From Rhizobium sp. BK251 (GTDB lineage: Bacteria; Pseudomonadota; Alphaproteobacteria; Rhizobiales; Rhizobiaceae): a stretch of 64,000 nucleotides of DNA. The translations under genes and the position numbers were made by a program. The stretch is taken from the NCBI RefSeq assembly GCF_004345245.1, contig NZ_SLUQ01000001.1, positions 744,001 to 808,000 on the forward strand, written 5' to 3'. This document shows positions 1-9,648 of the stretch, in pieces. The notes under the pieces are model-generated. The model was not told the origin of the DNA. It was given only the letters and a program-made list of their open reading frames with translations, and did no database searches. Position 1 is the first letter of the stretch; every line of letters begins with the position of its first letter.

Positions 1-2
1 AC

Positions 3-245
3 GCCGACAACTGGACAGCGGCGGAGATACCGCTCGACGAAGCCGCGGAAGGCTACCTGCTCGAAATCCTCGATGGCGAGACGACCCTGCGGCAGGTGGA
101 GGTCGGCGCGAGCACCTGGATCTATCCGCCCGCCGAGGAGATCGAAGATTTCGGCCTGCCGCAGTCCGAACTGCGCGTCCGGTTGCGGCAAAAGGGCCGC
201 AAGGTGCCGCTCGGCATCGCGGCGCTGGCGACACTTTCAATCTAG
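3..245 (+). CDS. C-terminal end of a phage/GTA-type tail baseplate protein (5' end outside window)
   Basis: An open frame with no start in the window runs from the left edge to a TAG at 243-245 and gives the last 80 residues of a larger protein. The tail is acidic and beta-rich, with short motifs such as EVGASTWIY and ELRVRLRQ, and ends in a hydrophobic PLGIAALATLSI. From memory this resembles the extreme C-terminus of the large TIM-barrel baseplate ('megatron') protein that closes gene-transfer-agent and related siphophage tail clusters. The holin-like gene 23 bases downstream fits that reading. The family call rests on a short tail plus context, so it is tentative; that it is a real coding end is much safer. 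Confidence 0.5.
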   Translation, partial: ADNWTAAEIPLDEAAEGYLLEILDGETTLRQVEVGASTWIYPPAEEIEDFGLPQSELRVRLRQKGRKVPLGIAALATLSI

Positions 246-268
246 AATCACCACAGAAGGAGAAGGCA

Positions 269-478
269 ATGGACGAATCGAAGGACTGGTACCGTTCGAA
301 GACTATTTGGGGTGCACTGCTCGCGGTGGGTGCATCGCTTGTGCAATTCACGGGCGTCGAGGTGAGCCCCGGCGATCAGATGGTGATCGCCGATTCGGCG
401 GTTTCGATCGCGGGCGCCATCGGCGGGTTGCTTGCGGTCTATGGCCGTTTGACTGCGAAAACGGCCATTAACCAGTGA
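269..478 (+). CDS. Small holin-like membrane protein
   Basis: The product is 69 residues. A short charged N-terminus (MDESKDWYRSK) is followed by two hydrophobic stretches at about residues 13-30 and 45-60, separated by an acidic loop, and a basic tail containing GRLTAKT. Size and topology fit small two-helix phage holins, which form the inner-membrane lesions that let an endolysin out. An excellent ribosome-binding site, AAGGAGAAGGCA, precedes the ATG. It lies directly downstream of a tail-protein end, as expected for the lysis end of a prophage or gene-transfer-agent cluster. No endolysin is visible in the window. Holins are too diverse for a sequence-only call to be certain. Confidence 0.6.
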   Translation: MDESKDWYRSKTIWGALLAVGASLVQFTGVEVSPGDQMVIADSAVSIAGAIGGLLAVYGRLTAKTAINQ

Positions 479-483
479 ATAAC

Positions 484-524
484 ACGATGATGGACGAGTC
501 GAACCGCGCCCCGTCCATCATCGT
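484..524 (+). terminator. Long hairpin after the holin-like gene
   Basis: A perfect 13-base inverted repeat (ACGATGATGGACG at 484-496, complement at 512-524) with a 15-base loop sits six bases after the holin stop codon. It is followed by CATGTTCC rather than a clean T-tract. It probably ends the phage-like transcript. Confidence 0.5.
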
Positions 525-658
525 CATGTTCCTTTCGCAGCCTCTATTGTAGAACCGGCAACAATACTCGGCGGGTACGCCGGAGGGGTGAAAATTACAC
601 CCCATTCATTTGCCATTCAGGTCGCATTGAGTAACTATTCGACCAAGTTAGTATAATC

Positions 659-922
659 GTGAAAGCATGGCACATGGCATTTCCTTCGAGCGTCGCAGCA
701 CTGACCGCCCTGTTGGCGGTTTCGGCGCCGCCACATGACGGCTCGTTGACATATGTCGTACGAGTCGGGGGCGATTGCAGCGCCGCTGCCGCGCAGGTGG
801 TGGCGCAAACCGGCGGGCAGCTTCTCTCCGCGCAGCCGGCAGGCGACTCCTGCATCATCACCGTCCTCGTTCAGGGCAACGGCCAGCGGCCGCGCAAAGT
901 GACCGTCAAGGTGCCGATGTAA
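659..922 (+). CDS. feuN: FeuN-like small periplasmic modulator of FeuPQ
   Basis: The product is 87 residues from GTG 659, or 82 from ATG 674. A hydrophobic N-terminal segment to about residue 24 looks like a signal peptide. The mature part is a small domain with two cysteines (GGDCSAAA and GDSCIITV) and a basic tail. It lies 158 bases upstream of feuP. In S. meliloti the gene in this position encodes FeuN, a small exported protein reported to act through the sensor FeuQ. The name rests on position, size and export signal, not on a remembered alignment. Start choice: GTG gives a more typical signal peptide with a Lys at position 2, but a TATAAT at 652-657 would put transcription start near 664 and favour ATG 674. 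Neither start has a strong ribosome-binding site. Confidence 0.65.
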   Translation: MKAWHMAFPSSVAALTALLAVSAPPHDGSLTYVVRVGGDCSAAAAQVVAQTGGQLLSAQPAGDSCIITVLVQGNGQRPRKVTVKVPM

Positions 923-1080
923 AGAGACTGTTCGACCTGCCTCCATGAGGGTATGAATTCCAACGCATGCATGTCCTAGGCTGGAGGCGATTCCCGCGGG
1001 AAGGCATGCGCCATTTCGAAGTGTCGCCGTGCAGCCCGGAAGGGAGAGACGGCGCGGCAGGAACGGGACAGAACAGACCG

Positions 1081-1752
1081 ATGCGCATTCTGGTAGTTGA
1101 AGACGATCTCAACCTCAACCGGCAGCTCACCGAGACGCTGAAGGAGGCTGGCTATGTGGTCGATCAGGCCTTCGACGGCGAGGAAGGGCATTTTCTCGGC
1201 GATACGGAGCCCTATGACGCGATCATCCTCGACATCGGCCTGCCGGAGATGGACGGCATCACCGCTCTCGAGAAGTGGCGCAGTGCCGGGCGCACCACGC
1301 CGGTGCTTATCCTGACCGCACGCGACCGCTGGAGCGACAAGGTGGCCGGCATCGACGCGGGCGCCGACGACTATGTGGCCAAGCCATTCCATGTGGAGGA
1401 AGTGCTCGCCCGCATCCGCGCCCTCATTCGCCGCGCCGCGGGTCATGCCTCCTCCGAGATCACCTGCGGCCCGGTCCGGCTCGACACAAAGAGCTCCAAG
1501 GCGATGGTGAACGGCAAGGCACTCAAGCTGACCTCGCACGAGTACCGTCTGCTTTCCTATCTGATGCATCACATGGGGGAGGTGGTATCCCGCACCGAAC
1601 TCGTCGAGCACCTTTACGATCAGGATTTCGATCGCGATTCGAACACCATCGAGGTGTTCATCGGCCGCCTTCGCAAGAAGATGGGGGTCGATCTGATCGA
1701 GACCGTGCGCGGGCTCGGGTACCGGATCCAAGCGCCGACCAATGCGAATTAA
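1081..1752 (+). CDS. feuP: Two-component response regulator FeuP (OmpR family)
   Basis: The product is 223 residues. The receiver domain (about 1-115) has the acidic pair E7/D8/D9, phosphoacceptor D51 in ILDIGLPEMDG and the conserved lysine in VAKPF. An OmpR-type winged-helix DNA-binding domain (about 125-220) ends with NTIEVFIGRLRKK and VRGLGYRI. ATG 1081 is chosen because receiver homology starts there; an in-frame upstream ATG at 967 would add 38 unrelated residues. The 3' end overlaps feuQ by 11 bases, so the two are translationally coupled. In S. meliloti FeuP with FeuQ activates ndvA, the cyclic glucan exporter gene, and is needed for symbiosis; that role is transferred from family knowledge. 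Confidence 0.93.
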   Translation: MRILVVEDDLNLNRQLTETLKEAGYVVDQAFDGEEGHFLGDTEPYDAIILDIGLPEMDGITALEKWRSAGRTTPVLILTARDRWSDKVAGIDAGADDYVAKPFHVEEVLARIRALIRRAAGHASSEITCGPVRLDTKSSKAMVNGKALKLTSHEYRLLSYLMHHMGEVVSRTELVEHLYDQDFDRDSNTIEVFIGRLRKKMGVDLIETVRGLGYRIQAPTNAN

Positions 1753-3142
1753 GTCGCTTACAGCCCGCGTTCTGCTTCTGACCACGATCTGGTCGACCGT
1801 CGCGCTTGTCGTGATCGGCCTGGTGATCTCGACTCTCTACCGCAAGAGTGCGGAACGCAGCTTCGAGGACCTGCTGCGCGCCCAGCTCTATAACGTCATC
1901 AACTCCGTCACGATCGGCGACCAGGGCGCTCTCGCTGGAAGCCCGCAGCTCGGCGACCTGCGCTTTGCCCAGCCGAAGACCGGCTGGTACTGGCTGGTCG
2001 AGCCGCTCGGCACCTACACCAGCGCACCGCTCGTCTCCCCATCGCTCGGCGTCTCGAGCCTGCCAGTACTTTCCGTTCTGGAGGCGCCCTTCGACAAGAG
2101 CTACGAGCGCTACTATGGCGTGACGGACGAGTTCGGCAACCATGTCCAGGTGGCCGAGACCGAGGTCGTGCTCGATACCGACGGCCGGGCGGCGCGTTTT
2201 CGCGTCACGGGCAATATCAACGTCGTCGAGGACGACGTGCGCGCTTTCTCCCACAGCCTCTACCTTGCGCTTGCCGGCTTCGGGCTTGGCAGCCTGATCG
2301 TCAACGCGCTTGCGATCCTTTATGGCCTGAAACCGCTCGACAAGGCGCGCGCCGCGCTGGAGCGCATCCGCACCGGCGAGAGCGAGAAGCTGCAGGGCGA
2401 ATTTCCGCGCGAAATCCTGCCGCTTGCCAATGAGGTCAATGCCCTCATCGAGAGCAATCGCCGCATCATAGAGCGTGCGCGCATGCAAGTCGGAAACCTC
2501 GCCCATTCCCTGAAGACGCCGATTGCCGTGCTGCTCAACGAAGCCCGGGTTCTCGAGCGCTCGCATGGCGACCTCGTGCGAATGCAGGCGGAGGCCATGC
2601 AGGGACAGGTGCAGTCTTACCTCAACCGCGCCCGCATTGCCGCCCAGAGGGACTCGGTGCTCGCCCGCACCGAGGCGGAACCTGCGCTTGAACGCCTCGT
2701 GCGCGTCATGCGGCGCCTGAATGTCGAGAAGGAATTCGAGCTTTCGGTCTCGCCGAATAACCTGGCGGTTGCGATGGAGCAGCAGGACCTGGAGGAAACA
2801 GTCGGCAACCTTCTCGAAAACGCGGCGCGCTTTGCCGGCCACAAGGTGCGCGTGGTCGCCGGAGAGGCGCCTGACGACGTCAAGGGCACGGACGCAGCGC
2901 GCCGCCACTGGGTCGAGCTCGTGGTCGAAGACGATGGACCCGGTCTCGAGCCGGACGAGATCCGCGAGGCGATGAAGCGCGGCCGCAGGCTGGACGAGAG
3001 CAAGCCGGGTACGGGGCTCGGGCTTTCGATCGTCAGCGAGATCACCAGCGAATACCAGGGTCGCCTCGAACTTTCCCGCGGCAGTTGGGGCGGGCTCAGG
3101 GCGAGCCTGATCCTGCCGGGTGTCACAAAGGATGTTGCGTGA
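1742..3142 (+). CDS. feuQ: Sensor histidine kinase FeuQ
   Basis: The product is a 466-residue inner-membrane kinase. Transmembrane segments lie at about 10-32 and 172-194 and enclose a periplasmic sensor of about 135 residues. A HAMP-like linker follows, then the phosphoacceptor His at about 255 in NLAHSLKTP. The ATP-binding domain has NLLENAARFA (N box), VEDDGPGL (G1) and GTGLGLSIV (G2). The start overlaps the feuP stop by 11 bases. FeuQ balances kinase and phosphatase activity on FeuP, with input from FeuN in S. meliloti. No terminator is obvious between feuQ and the lipoprotein gene 107 bases on. Confidence 0.92.
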   Translation: MRIKSLTARVLLLTTIWSTVALVVIGLVISTLYRKSAERSFEDLLRAQLYNVINSVTIGDQGALAGSPQLGDLRFAQPKTGWYWLVEPLGTYTSAPLVSPSLGVSSLPVLSVLEAPFDKSYERYYGVTDEFGNHVQVAETEVVLDTDGRAARFRVTGNINVVEDDVRAFSHSLYLALAGFGLGSLIVNALAILYGLKPLDKARAALERIRTGESEKLQGEFPREILPLANEVNALIESNRRIIERARMQVGNLAHSLKTPIAVLLNEARVLERSHGDLVRMQAEAMQGQVQSYLNRARIAAQRDSVLARTEAEPALERLVRVMRRLNVEKEFELSVSPNNLAVAMEQQDLEETVGNLLENAARFAGHKVRVVAGEAPDDVKGTDAARRHWVELVVEDDGPGLEPDEIREAMKRGRRLDESKPGTGLGLSIVSEITSEYQGRLELSRGSWGGLRASLILPGVTKDVA

Positions 3143-3249
3143 GGAACTGCATGATGTCAGAAAGGGGCCGGTCCCCGACTCCTGCCGTGTATTGTGGCCA
3201 CAACCGAACACTGACATCAGATTCCCAAGGCTAATTCTGGTTCGATTGA

Positions 3250-3687
3250 ATGAAGCTTCGCACTCCAGGTCTCTTTGCCTTCTCCCTCGCATGCGCCATT
3301 GCCTTGTCCGGCTGTACAACCAACAGCGGTTCTTCCGGCACGCGCGGCCTGCTGCATCTCGGCGGGCAGTCATCGCCCTCGGCACCCTATATCACGGCGC
3401 TGCAGGGGGGCATCGTCGGCCGCAGTGGCGTCGAACTCAGCGCCAACGATCGACAGCGGGCGCTCGAAGCGGAATACCGCGCCCTGGAGGGTGCGCGTAG
3501 CGGGCAGGCCATCACATGGCAGGGCAGCGGCGGCGTGAGCGGGCAAGTGGTTGCAGCCGCTCCCTACCAGGTAGGTTCGCAGAACTGCCGGCAATACACC
3601 CACACGGTCACCTCTGGCGGCAAGCAGGCCGTCGCGCGCGGGGCTGCATGCCGCAACGGCGACGGCAGCTGGTCGCCGCTTACCTGA
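3250..3687 (+). CDS. Outer-membrane-type lipoprotein, 17-kDa surface antigen-like
   Basis: The product is 145 residues. A type II signal peptide ends in the lipobox LSGC, so the mature protein should begin with a lipidated Cys at about residue 22. The C-terminal half contains QNCRQYTHTV and a later AACRNGDGSW. This pattern matches the surface-antigen / RT0821-Lpp0805 family C-terminal domain common in alphaproteobacteria: two cysteines around a short beta hairpin, ending with DGSW. A glycine-rich linker follows the lipobox. Function is unknown; members are thought to be small outer-membrane lipoproteins. The gene sits alone between feuQ and cycH on the same strand. Confidence 0.75.
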   Translation: MKLRTPGLFAFSLACAIALSGCTTNSGSSGTRGLLHLGGQSSPSAPYITALQGGIVGRSGVELSANDRQRALEAEYRALEGARSGQAITWQGSGGVSGQVVAAAPYQVGSQNCRQYTHTVTSGGKQAVARGAACRNGDGSWSPLT

Positions 3688-3845
3688 CGGACTTTACTTG
3701 CCTCGATTTCGTCGCGGTTGGGGCCGATCATGACATCGCTTTGCCCGGATCGACTTTGCTGGGGTGCCGAGGCTAAATGTCTCAAATCTTCGTCATTTGG
3801 GGTTTCGCAGTTGGAATGCCGGCCTGCATGAAGTAATTGGCGCTA

Positions 3846-5003
3846 ATGCTGTTCTGGATTCTCGTGGCCACTCTGACGGCGGGCGTTGCCGCCATCCTGC
3901 TCTACCCCCTCCTGCGAGAGGCTAGGGGGATAAGGGAAGTCCGTGCCGGCGAGGCGGCCGTCTACCGCGACCAGCTCGGCGAACTCGACCGGGATCTCGC
4001 GGGCGGGCTGATCTCCGCAGGCGAGGCGGAATATGCGCGCGCCGAGATCGGCCGCCGCCTGCTCGCCCTCGCAAAGGAGGAGCCATCCGGGAACGAGCCG
4101 TCCGGCGAGAAGGCCACTCCGAGGCGCCGTCGCCTGGTCGAGGCATTCGTTCTAGCGGTCCCGCCAGCCATCGGCCTCTGTCTTTATCTGCAGACGGGAA
4201 GCCCCGATCTGCCTTCGCAGCCGCTGGCCGCCCGCCTCGAAAATCCGGGCAACGACATGGGTATCCTCGTCACCAAGGCGGAGCGGCATCTTGCGCAGAA
4301 CCCGCAGGATGGGCACGGCTGGGACGTGTTGGCTCCGATATATTTCAAGACGATGCGGCTTGACGATGCGGAAACTGCCTACCGTAACGCAATCCGCCTC
4401 TTGGGCCCGAACCCGGCCCGGCTCGACGGGCTTGCCGAGACACTGATGGCGGAGAGCGACGGCGTTGTGACGTCCGAGGCTCGTGACTCGCTCCTCCAAT
4501 CCCTCACGTTCGATCCCAACAATCCGCGCGCGCAGTATTATCTGGCGCTCGCCCTCGAGCAGGACGGCAAATCCGACGAGGCGCGCGAGGCCTTCGAGGC
4601 GCTGGCGAAGAAATCGCCGGCCGGCGCTCCCTGGCTGGCGCTGGTCAGCGAGCACATCGCCAAGAACGGCGGCGACACGCCGAACGCGTCGGTCGATAGC
4701 GGGGCACCTGGAAATCCGAGTGAGGCCGACGTAGCCGCGGCCGAGAACATGGATGCCGGCGGCCGGCAGGAGATGATCCGCGGCATGGTCGATAGTCTTG
4801 ACGCCAAGCTCAGCGCTGATCCGAACAATTTCGAGGGCTGGATGCGGCTGGTCCGCTCCTATGCCGTGCTGAATGACAAGGACAGAGCAACGGACGCACT
4901 GCGGCGCGGCCTTGCGGCGTTTCCGCCGCAAGGGGTGGAGGGCAAGCAGCTGGTGGCTCTGGCCCGCGAACTCGGCCTGTCGACGGAGGGCGCCCAGCAA
5001 TGA
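3846..5003 (+). CDS. cycH: Cytochrome c maturation protein CycH (CcmI)
   Basis: The product is 385 residues. CcmI holds apocytochrome c and delivers it to the haem lyase. Two transmembrane segments lie at about 1-21 and 94-113, with a cytoplasmic leucine-zipper-like loop between them. The periplasmic part has TPR-like repeats: the block containing [18 protein letters not shown] and, near the C-terminus, [19 protein letters not shown] chose ATG 3846 (MLFWILV), as is typical for the family, instead of TTG 3837 three codons upstream. It is the first gene of cycHJKL, and its stop overlaps cycJ by four bases. Confidence 0.92.
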   Translation: MLFWILVATLTAGVAAILLYPLLREARGIREVRAGEAAVYRDQLGELDRDLAGGLISAGEAEYARAEIGRRLLALAKEEPSGNEPSGEKATPRRRRLVEAFVLAVPPAIGLCLYLQTGSPDLPSQPLAARLENPGNDMGILVTKAERHLAQNPQDGHGWDVLAPIYFKTMRLDDAETAYRNAIRLLGPNPARLDGLAETLMAESDGVVTSEARDSLLQSLTFDPNNPRAQYYLALALEQDGKSDEAREAFEALAKKSPAGAPWLALVSEHIAKNGGDTPNASVDSGAPGNPSEADVAAAENMDAGGRQEMIRGMVDSLDAKLSADPNNFEGWMRLVRSYAVLNDKDRATDALRRGLAAFPPQGVEGKQLVALARELGLSTEGAQQ

Positions 5004-5449
5004 CGCGCAAGGGTAAGCGCCTCGCAGTGATCGCCGGAGGGATGAGCTTCATCATCGCCGCCGTGCTGCTCGTCATGTTCGCCTTCAGCCAGTCGGTTGC
5101 CTATTTCTACATGCCGGCCGACCTCGCCAAGACACCGGTGGCGCCGGAGACACGCATCCGTCTCGGGGGGCTTGTCGGCCAGGGATCGGTCGTCAGGGGC
5201 GCGGGCTCGACGGTGGAATTTGCCGTCACCGATGGCAATGATGCGGTGAAGGTGCACTATACGGGTCTCCTGCCGGACCTCTTCCGCGAGGGGCAGGGCG
5301 TAGTGACCGAAGGCAAGTTCGCGGCTGGAAGCAACATCTTCATGGCCGATACGGTGCTGGCCAAGCACGATGAGAACTACATGCCGAAAGAGGTCGCGGA
5401 CCGGCTGAAGGCCCAAGGACTCTGGAAGGAAGGCGGGGCGACGCAATGA
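5000..5449 (+). CDS. cycJ: Haem chaperone CycJ (CcmE)
   Basis: The product is 149 residues, normal for CcmE. A short basic N-terminus and one transmembrane helix at about 9-29 anchor a periplasmic beta-barrel domain. The covalent haem attachment site HDENY is visible at residues 123-127, with His123 as the haem-binding residue. CcmE takes haem from CcmABCD and passes it to the CcmF/CcmH lyase. It overlaps cycH (ATGA) and cycK by four bases each, so it should be translationally coupled to both. Confidence 0.95.
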   Translation: MTRKGKRLAVIAGGMSFIIAAVLLVMFAFSQSVAYFYMPADLAKTPVAPETRIRLGGLVGQGSVVRGAGSTVEFAVTDGNDAVKVHYTGLLPDLFREGQGVVTEGKFAAGSNIFMADTVLAKHDENYMPKEVADRLKAQGLWKEGGATQ

Positions 5450-7434
5450 TCATCGAGATCGGCCACTACGCGCTGGTGCTGGCACTCGCCGCGGGGATCA
5501 TTGTCTCCGTCGTGCCGCTGGTCGGCGTGCGCCGGCTGGACGAGGCGATGATGGAGTTGGCGCCGACCGGATCGTTCGTCCTGTTCGGACTGGTTGCCTT
5601 CTCGTTCGGTGTGCTAACCTATGCCCATGTCGTTTCCGACTTCTCGGTGGCGAATGTCTGGGAGAACTCCCATTCACTCGTGCCGCTGATCTACAAATAT
5701 TCAGGCGTATGGGGCAACCACGAAGGCTCAATGCTGCTCTGGCTCCTGATACTGACGCTGTTCAGCGCGCTCGTTGCCCTCTTCGGCCGTAACCTGCCGG
5801 ACACGCTGCGCGCGACGGTTCTTTCCGTCCAGGCCTGGATTTCCGTCGCCTTTACGCTCTTCATACTCCTGACGTCGAATCCCTTCGCCCGGCTGGATCC
5901 TGCCCCTGCAGAGGGGAAGGACCTCAATCCGGTGCTGCAGGACATCGGCCTCGCGATCCACCCGCCGCTCCTCTATCTCGGCTATGTCGGCTTTTCCGTC
6001 TGCTTCTCCTTTGCCGTCGCGGCGCTGATCGAGGGGCGCATCGACGCGGCCTGGGCTCGCTGGGTGCGGCCGTGGACGCTTGCAGCCTGGACCTTCCTGA
6101 CGGCCGGCATCGCGATGGGCTCCTATTGGGCCTACTACGAACTCGGCTGGGGCGGCTGGTGGTTCTGGGACCCCGTCGAGAATGCGTCCTTCATGCCCTG
6201 GCTCGCGGGCACGGCACTCCTTCATTCGGCGCTTGTGATGGAAAAGCGCGAGGCGCTGAAGATCTGGACGGTGCTTCTGGCGATCCTGACCTTCTCGCTC
6301 TCGCTTCTCGGCACCTTCCTCGTTCGCTCCGGCGTGCTCACCTCCGTCCACAGTTTCGCGAGTGATCCGACCCGCGGCATCTTCATTCTCTGCATCCTGC
6401 TGATCTTCATCGGCGGCGCCCTTTCGCTCTTCGCCTATCGTGCACCCCTGCTCAGCGCCGGCGGTTTGTTCGCGCCGATTTCGCGCGAGGGCGCACTCGT
6501 GCTGAACAATCTCATCCTCACCGTTGCCACCGGCACGGTCCTGACCGGGACGCTCTATCCGCTAGTGCTCGAGACGCTCACCGGCGACAAGATTTCCGTC
6601 GGCCCGCCCTTCTTCAACATGACGTTCGGACTGCTGATGGTACCGCTGCTGGTAGCGATGCCATTCGGTCCGATGCTTGCGTGGAAGCGTGGCGATCTCC
6701 TCGGCGCCCTGCAGCGGCTCTATGTGGCTGCCGGCCTCGCCTTTGCCGCGGCCGTCTTCTTCTTCTATATCGAGCATGGTGGTCCGGTGCTCGCGATCCT
6801 AGGGCTTGCGGCCGGCCTGTTCATGGTTTTCGGCTCTCTTGCCGACCTTTGGTATCGCGCGGGGATCGGCAAGGTGGCAGCCCCGGTCGCCTGGCGCAGA
6901 TTGGTCGGCCTGCCGCGCTCGGCCTTCGGTACGGCTCTTGCCCATGCCGGCCTCGGCATAACAGTGCTCGGCATCGTGGCGGTGACCACATTCCAGACCG
7001 AGCACGTCGTCGAGATGAAACCGGGCGGGAGCGTGGAGGCCGGCGGCTACTCGCTGCGCTTCGATGGTCTCCAGCCTGCGCTCGGCCCGAACTACACCGA
7101 GGACCGCGGGCACTTCACGGTGAGCCGTGGCGGCGTCGCTGTTGCGGATGTCTGGTCGTCCAAGCGGCTCTATACCGCCCGGCGCATGCCGACCACGGAG
7201 GCCGGCATTCTCTCCTTCGGCCTCAGCCAGCTCTATGTCTCCCTCGGCGACCCGATGGACGATGGCGGGATCGTCGTGCGCATCTGGTGGAAGCCTTTCA
7301 TCATCTGCATCTGGGGTGGTGCTCTCGTCATGATGCTCGGCGGCCTGGTTTCCCTCAGTGACCGACGGCTGCGGGTCGGCGCGCCGAGCAGAAGGTCGCG
7401 GCCGGCGCCGCAGGCGATGGAGCCGGCAGAGTGA
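5446..7434 (+). CDS. cycK: Haem lyase subunit CycK (CcmF)
   Basis: The product is a 662-residue inner-membrane protein with about 14-15 hydrophobic helices. The tryptophan-rich WWD signature ([13 protein letters not shown]) lies at about residues 234-246, with family histidines nearby ([10 protein letters not shown]). A large periplasmic region lies near the C-terminus, before the last helix. CcmF attaches haem to the CxxCH thiols of apocytochrome c, working with CcmH and CcmI. It overlaps cycJ and cycL by four bases each. Confidence 0.95.
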   Translation: MIIEIGHYALVLALAAGIIVSVVPLVGVRRLDEAMMELAPTGSFVLFGLVAFSFGVLTYAHVVSDFSVANVWENSHSLVPLIYKYSGVWGNHEGSMLLWLLILTLFSALVALFGRNLPDTLRATVLSVQAWISVAFTLFILLTSNPFARLDPAPAEGKDLNPVLQDIGLAIHPPLLYLGYVGFSVCFSFAVAALIEGRIDAAWARWVRPWTLAAWTFLTAGIAMGSYWAYYELGWGGWWFWDPVENASFMPWLAGTALLHSALVMEKREALKIWTVLLAILTFSLSLLGTFLVRSGVLTSVHSFASDPTRGIFILCILLIFIGGALSLFAYRAPLLSAGGLFAPISREGALVLNNLILTVATGTVLTGTLYPLVLETLTGDKISVGPPFFNMTFGLLMVPLLVAMPFGPMLAWKRGDLLGALQRLYVAAGLAFAAAVFFFYIEHGGPVLAILGLAAGLFMVFGSLADLWYRAGIGKVAAPVAWRRLVGLPRSAFGTALAHAGLGITVLGIVAVTTFQTEHVVEMKPGGSVEAGGYSLRFDGLQPALGPNYTEDRGHFTVSRGGVAVADVWSSKRLYTARRMPTTEAGILSFGLSQLYVSLGDPMDDGGIVVRIWWKPFIICIWGGALVMMLGGLVSLSDRRLRVGAPSRRSRPAPQAMEPAE

Positions 7435-7889
7435 TCAAGCGGCTGCTTCTCGTCCTGGCGCTTATCCTTGCCGCTGCGGCTCCTGCGCTGGCGGTCAACC
7501 CGGACGAGGTTCTCTCCGACCCGGCGCTGGAAGCGCGGGCCCGGACGCTCTCGGCGCAACTGCGCTGCATGGTCTGCCAGAACCAGTCGATCGACGATTC
7601 CAATGCGGACCTCGCAAAAGACCTTCGGCTGCTCGTGCGCGAGCGCCTCGTGGACGGCGACAGCGACCGGCAGGTGCTCGACTATATCGTCTCCCGCTAC
7701 GGGGAGTTCGTTCTCCTCAAGCCGCGGTTCAGTGCGAGGACGATTCTCCTCTGGGCCACACCCGTCCTCCTCATCCTTGCTGGGGGGCTTTCGCTGCTCC
7801 TTTTCGCCCGTCGGCGGGTGGGCAGACCGACCGGCAGCGCGCTCACCGACGACGAGCGCGCACGTCTGGATCGGATCCTCGGCGAATAG
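7431..7889 (+). CDS. cycL: Apocytochrome thiol oxidoreductase CycL (CcmH)
   Basis: The product is 152 residues. A signal peptide of about 22 residues is followed by a periplasmic three-helix domain with the redox motif [10 protein letters not shown] (Cys46 and Cys49). A single transmembrane helix lies at about 103-123, with a short cytoplasmic tail. CcmH reduces or holds the apocytochrome CxxCH cysteines before haem ligation. It is the last gene of cycHJKL, overlaps cycK by four bases and is followed by a small hairpin. Confidence 0.94.
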   Translation: MIKRLLLVLALILAAAAPALAVNPDEVLSDPALEARARTLSAQLRCMVCQNQSIDDSNADLAKDLRLLVRERLVDGDSDRQVLDYIVSRYGEFVLLKPRFSARTILLWATPVLLILAGGLSLLLFARRRVGRPTGSALTDDERARLDRILGE

Positions 7890-7896
7890 CAAATAA

Positions 7897-7917
7897 TCCC
7901 CGGAATGGGGACTTTTT
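7897..7917 (+). terminator. Candidate terminator after cycHJKL
   Basis: A five-base stem (TCCCC/GGGGA) with a five-base loop is followed by CTTTTT, eight bases after the cycL stop. The stem is short, so it is probably a weak intrinsic terminator separating the cyc operon from degP1. Confidence 0.4.
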
Positions 7918-8073
7918 GGAATAATTCGCCCATATATGAAGCAATTCGCTACATTACGAAATTTTCATCCTCCGGACAGTTCGCCGTAACTTATCGCACC
8001 CTATATCTTGGTTATTCACCGATTCACGCCGGTCGTCGGCCAAGCCGCCCGAAGAAAAAGAAGGTAGACACAA

Positions 8074-9648
8074 ATGTTCAGAAACGTGAAAGAGCGCCTG
8101 TCCCGCAGTACCGCCCTGAAAATCTCGGCCGTGGGAGGCATTGCGGTCGCGGTGCTCGCCACCGGCATACCCCTCGAGATCAGCCGCTCCTTTGCCGAAC
8201 CCGTCAATGTCCAGGGACCGCAGGTACCGAGCTTTGCCAACGTGGTTTCGGCCGTTTCTCCGGCCGTTGTTTCCGTCCGCGTCGAATCGCGCATCAAGCC
8301 GGTTTCCGACGATGGTGCCACCAATTCCTTCGACTTCAACGGCCGCGGCTTCGACGACCTTCCGGACGACCATCCGTTGAAGCGCTTCTTCAAGCAGTTC
8401 GGCCAGCAGGGCGGCCCGCAGCAGGGTGGTCCGCAGCAGGGGCAGCGGCAGGGGCCGCGCGGCGGTGACGAACAGGGTCGTCTGCGTCCGGTCGCTCAGG
8501 GCTCCGGCTTCTTCATTTCGGAAGACGGCTACATCGTTACCAACAACCATGTCGTTTCAGATGGCTCGGCCTACGTGGTCGTCATGGACGACGGTACCGA
8601 GCTTGACGCGAAGCTGATCGGCAAGGATCCGCGCACCGACCTCGCAGTCCTGAAGGTGGATCCGAAGGGCCGCAAGTTCACCTACGTCAACTGGGCGGAT
8701 GACAGCAAGGTCCGCGTCGGCGACTGGGTCGTTGCAGTCGGCAACCCGTTCGGCCTTGGCGGTACGGTTACGGCCGGTATCGTTTCGGCTCGCGGCCGCG
8801 ACATCGGCTCCGGTCCTTATGACGACTTCATTCAGCTCGATGCGCCGGTGAACCGCGGCAACTCGGGTGGCCCGACCTTTAACCAGAATGGTGAGGTCGT
8901 AGGCATCAATACGGCGATCTTCTCGCCGTCGGGCGGTAGCGTTGGTATTGCGTTTGCTATCCCCGCCTCTACAGCGAAGGACGTCGTCGCCGACCTGATC
9001 AAGGACGGCAACGTCTCCCGCGGTTGGCTCGGCGTACAGATCCAGCCCGTGACCAAGGACATCGCCGACTCTCTCGGCCTGTCCGAGGCAAGCGGTGCCC
9101 TGGTCGTCTCGCCGCAGGACGGCTCGCCGGGTGCCAAGGCCGGCATCAAGAACGGTGATGTCGTGACGGCAGTCAACGGAGAAACCGTAAAGGACCCGCG
9201 CGACCTTGCCCGCCGCATCGGCGCGATGGCGCCTGGCTCCAAGGTGGAAGTTTCGCTGTGGCGCAACGGCAAGGCGGAGTCCGTCACCGTCGACCTCGGC
9301 ACTCTTCCGGCAGAGCAGCAAGCTTCGGCCGATGACAGCAACCAGCAGCCCGAGCCGCAGCAGCCTGCGTCCGAAAAGGCCCTGGCCGACCTCGGAATAA
9401 CCGTGGCGCCAGCCGAAGACGGCAAGGGGCTCGCCATCACCCAGATCGATCCCAACTCCGATGCCGCCGACAAGGGGCTGAAGGAAGGCGAGAAGATCAC
9501 CTCGGTCAACAATCACGAGGTCGCCAACGCGGACGACATCATGAAGATCATCAACCAGGCGAAGAAGGACGGCCGCACGCGGGCGCTCTTCCAGATCCAG
9601 TCCGACCAGGGAAGCCGTTTCGTGGCTCTTCCCATCAACGAAGGCTGA
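8074..9648 (+). CDS. degP1: Periplasmic serine protease DegP1 (Do/HtrA family)
   Basis: The product is 524 residues with an N-terminal export signal (hydrophobic segment about 19-33). The trypsin-like domain has the catalytic triad His159 (TNNHVV), Asp189 (RTDLAVLK) and Ser264 (GNSGGP). Two PDZ domains follow (about 310-400 and 430-520), joined by a Gln/Pro-rich linker. The loop before the protease core (about 108-132) is an unusual Gln/Gly/Pro repeat. DegP degrades or refolds damaged envelope proteins. A CTATAT at 8001-8006 could be a -10 element; no clear -35 was seen. The response regulator and kinase downstream on the same strand may be functionally linked. Confidence 0.94.
   Translation: MFRNVKERLSRSTALKISAVGGIAVAVLATGIPLEISRSFAEPVNVQGPQVPSFANVVSAVSPAVVSVRVESRIKPVSDDGATNSFDFNGRGFDDLPDDHPLKRFFKQFGQQGGPQQGGPQQGQRQGPRGGDEQGRLRPVAQGSGFFISEDGYIVTNNHVVSDGSAYVVVMDDGTELDAKLIGKDPRTDLAVLKVDPKGRKFTYVNWADDSKVRVGDWVVAVGNPFGLGGTVTAGIVSARGRDIGSGPYDDFIQLDAPVNRGNSGGPTFNQNGEVVGINTAIFSPSGGSVGIAFAIPASTAKDVVADLIKDGNVSRGWLGVQIQPVTKDIADSLGLSEASGALVVSPQDGSPGAKAGIKNGDVVTAVNGETVKDPRDLARRIGAMAPGSKVEVSLWRNGKAESVTVDLGTLPAEQQASADDSNQQPEPQQPASEKALADLGITVAPAEDGKGLAITQIDPNSDAADKGLKEGEKITSVNNHEVANADDIMKIINQAKKDGRTRALFQIQSDQGSRFVALPINEG

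Noticed and set aside
1658..3385. 575-codon open frame antisense to feuP/feuQ
   Set aside because: It lies opposite well-supported genes, and its residues are low-complexity and Arg/Ala/Asp-rich, as expected for the shadow of GC-rich coding sequence.
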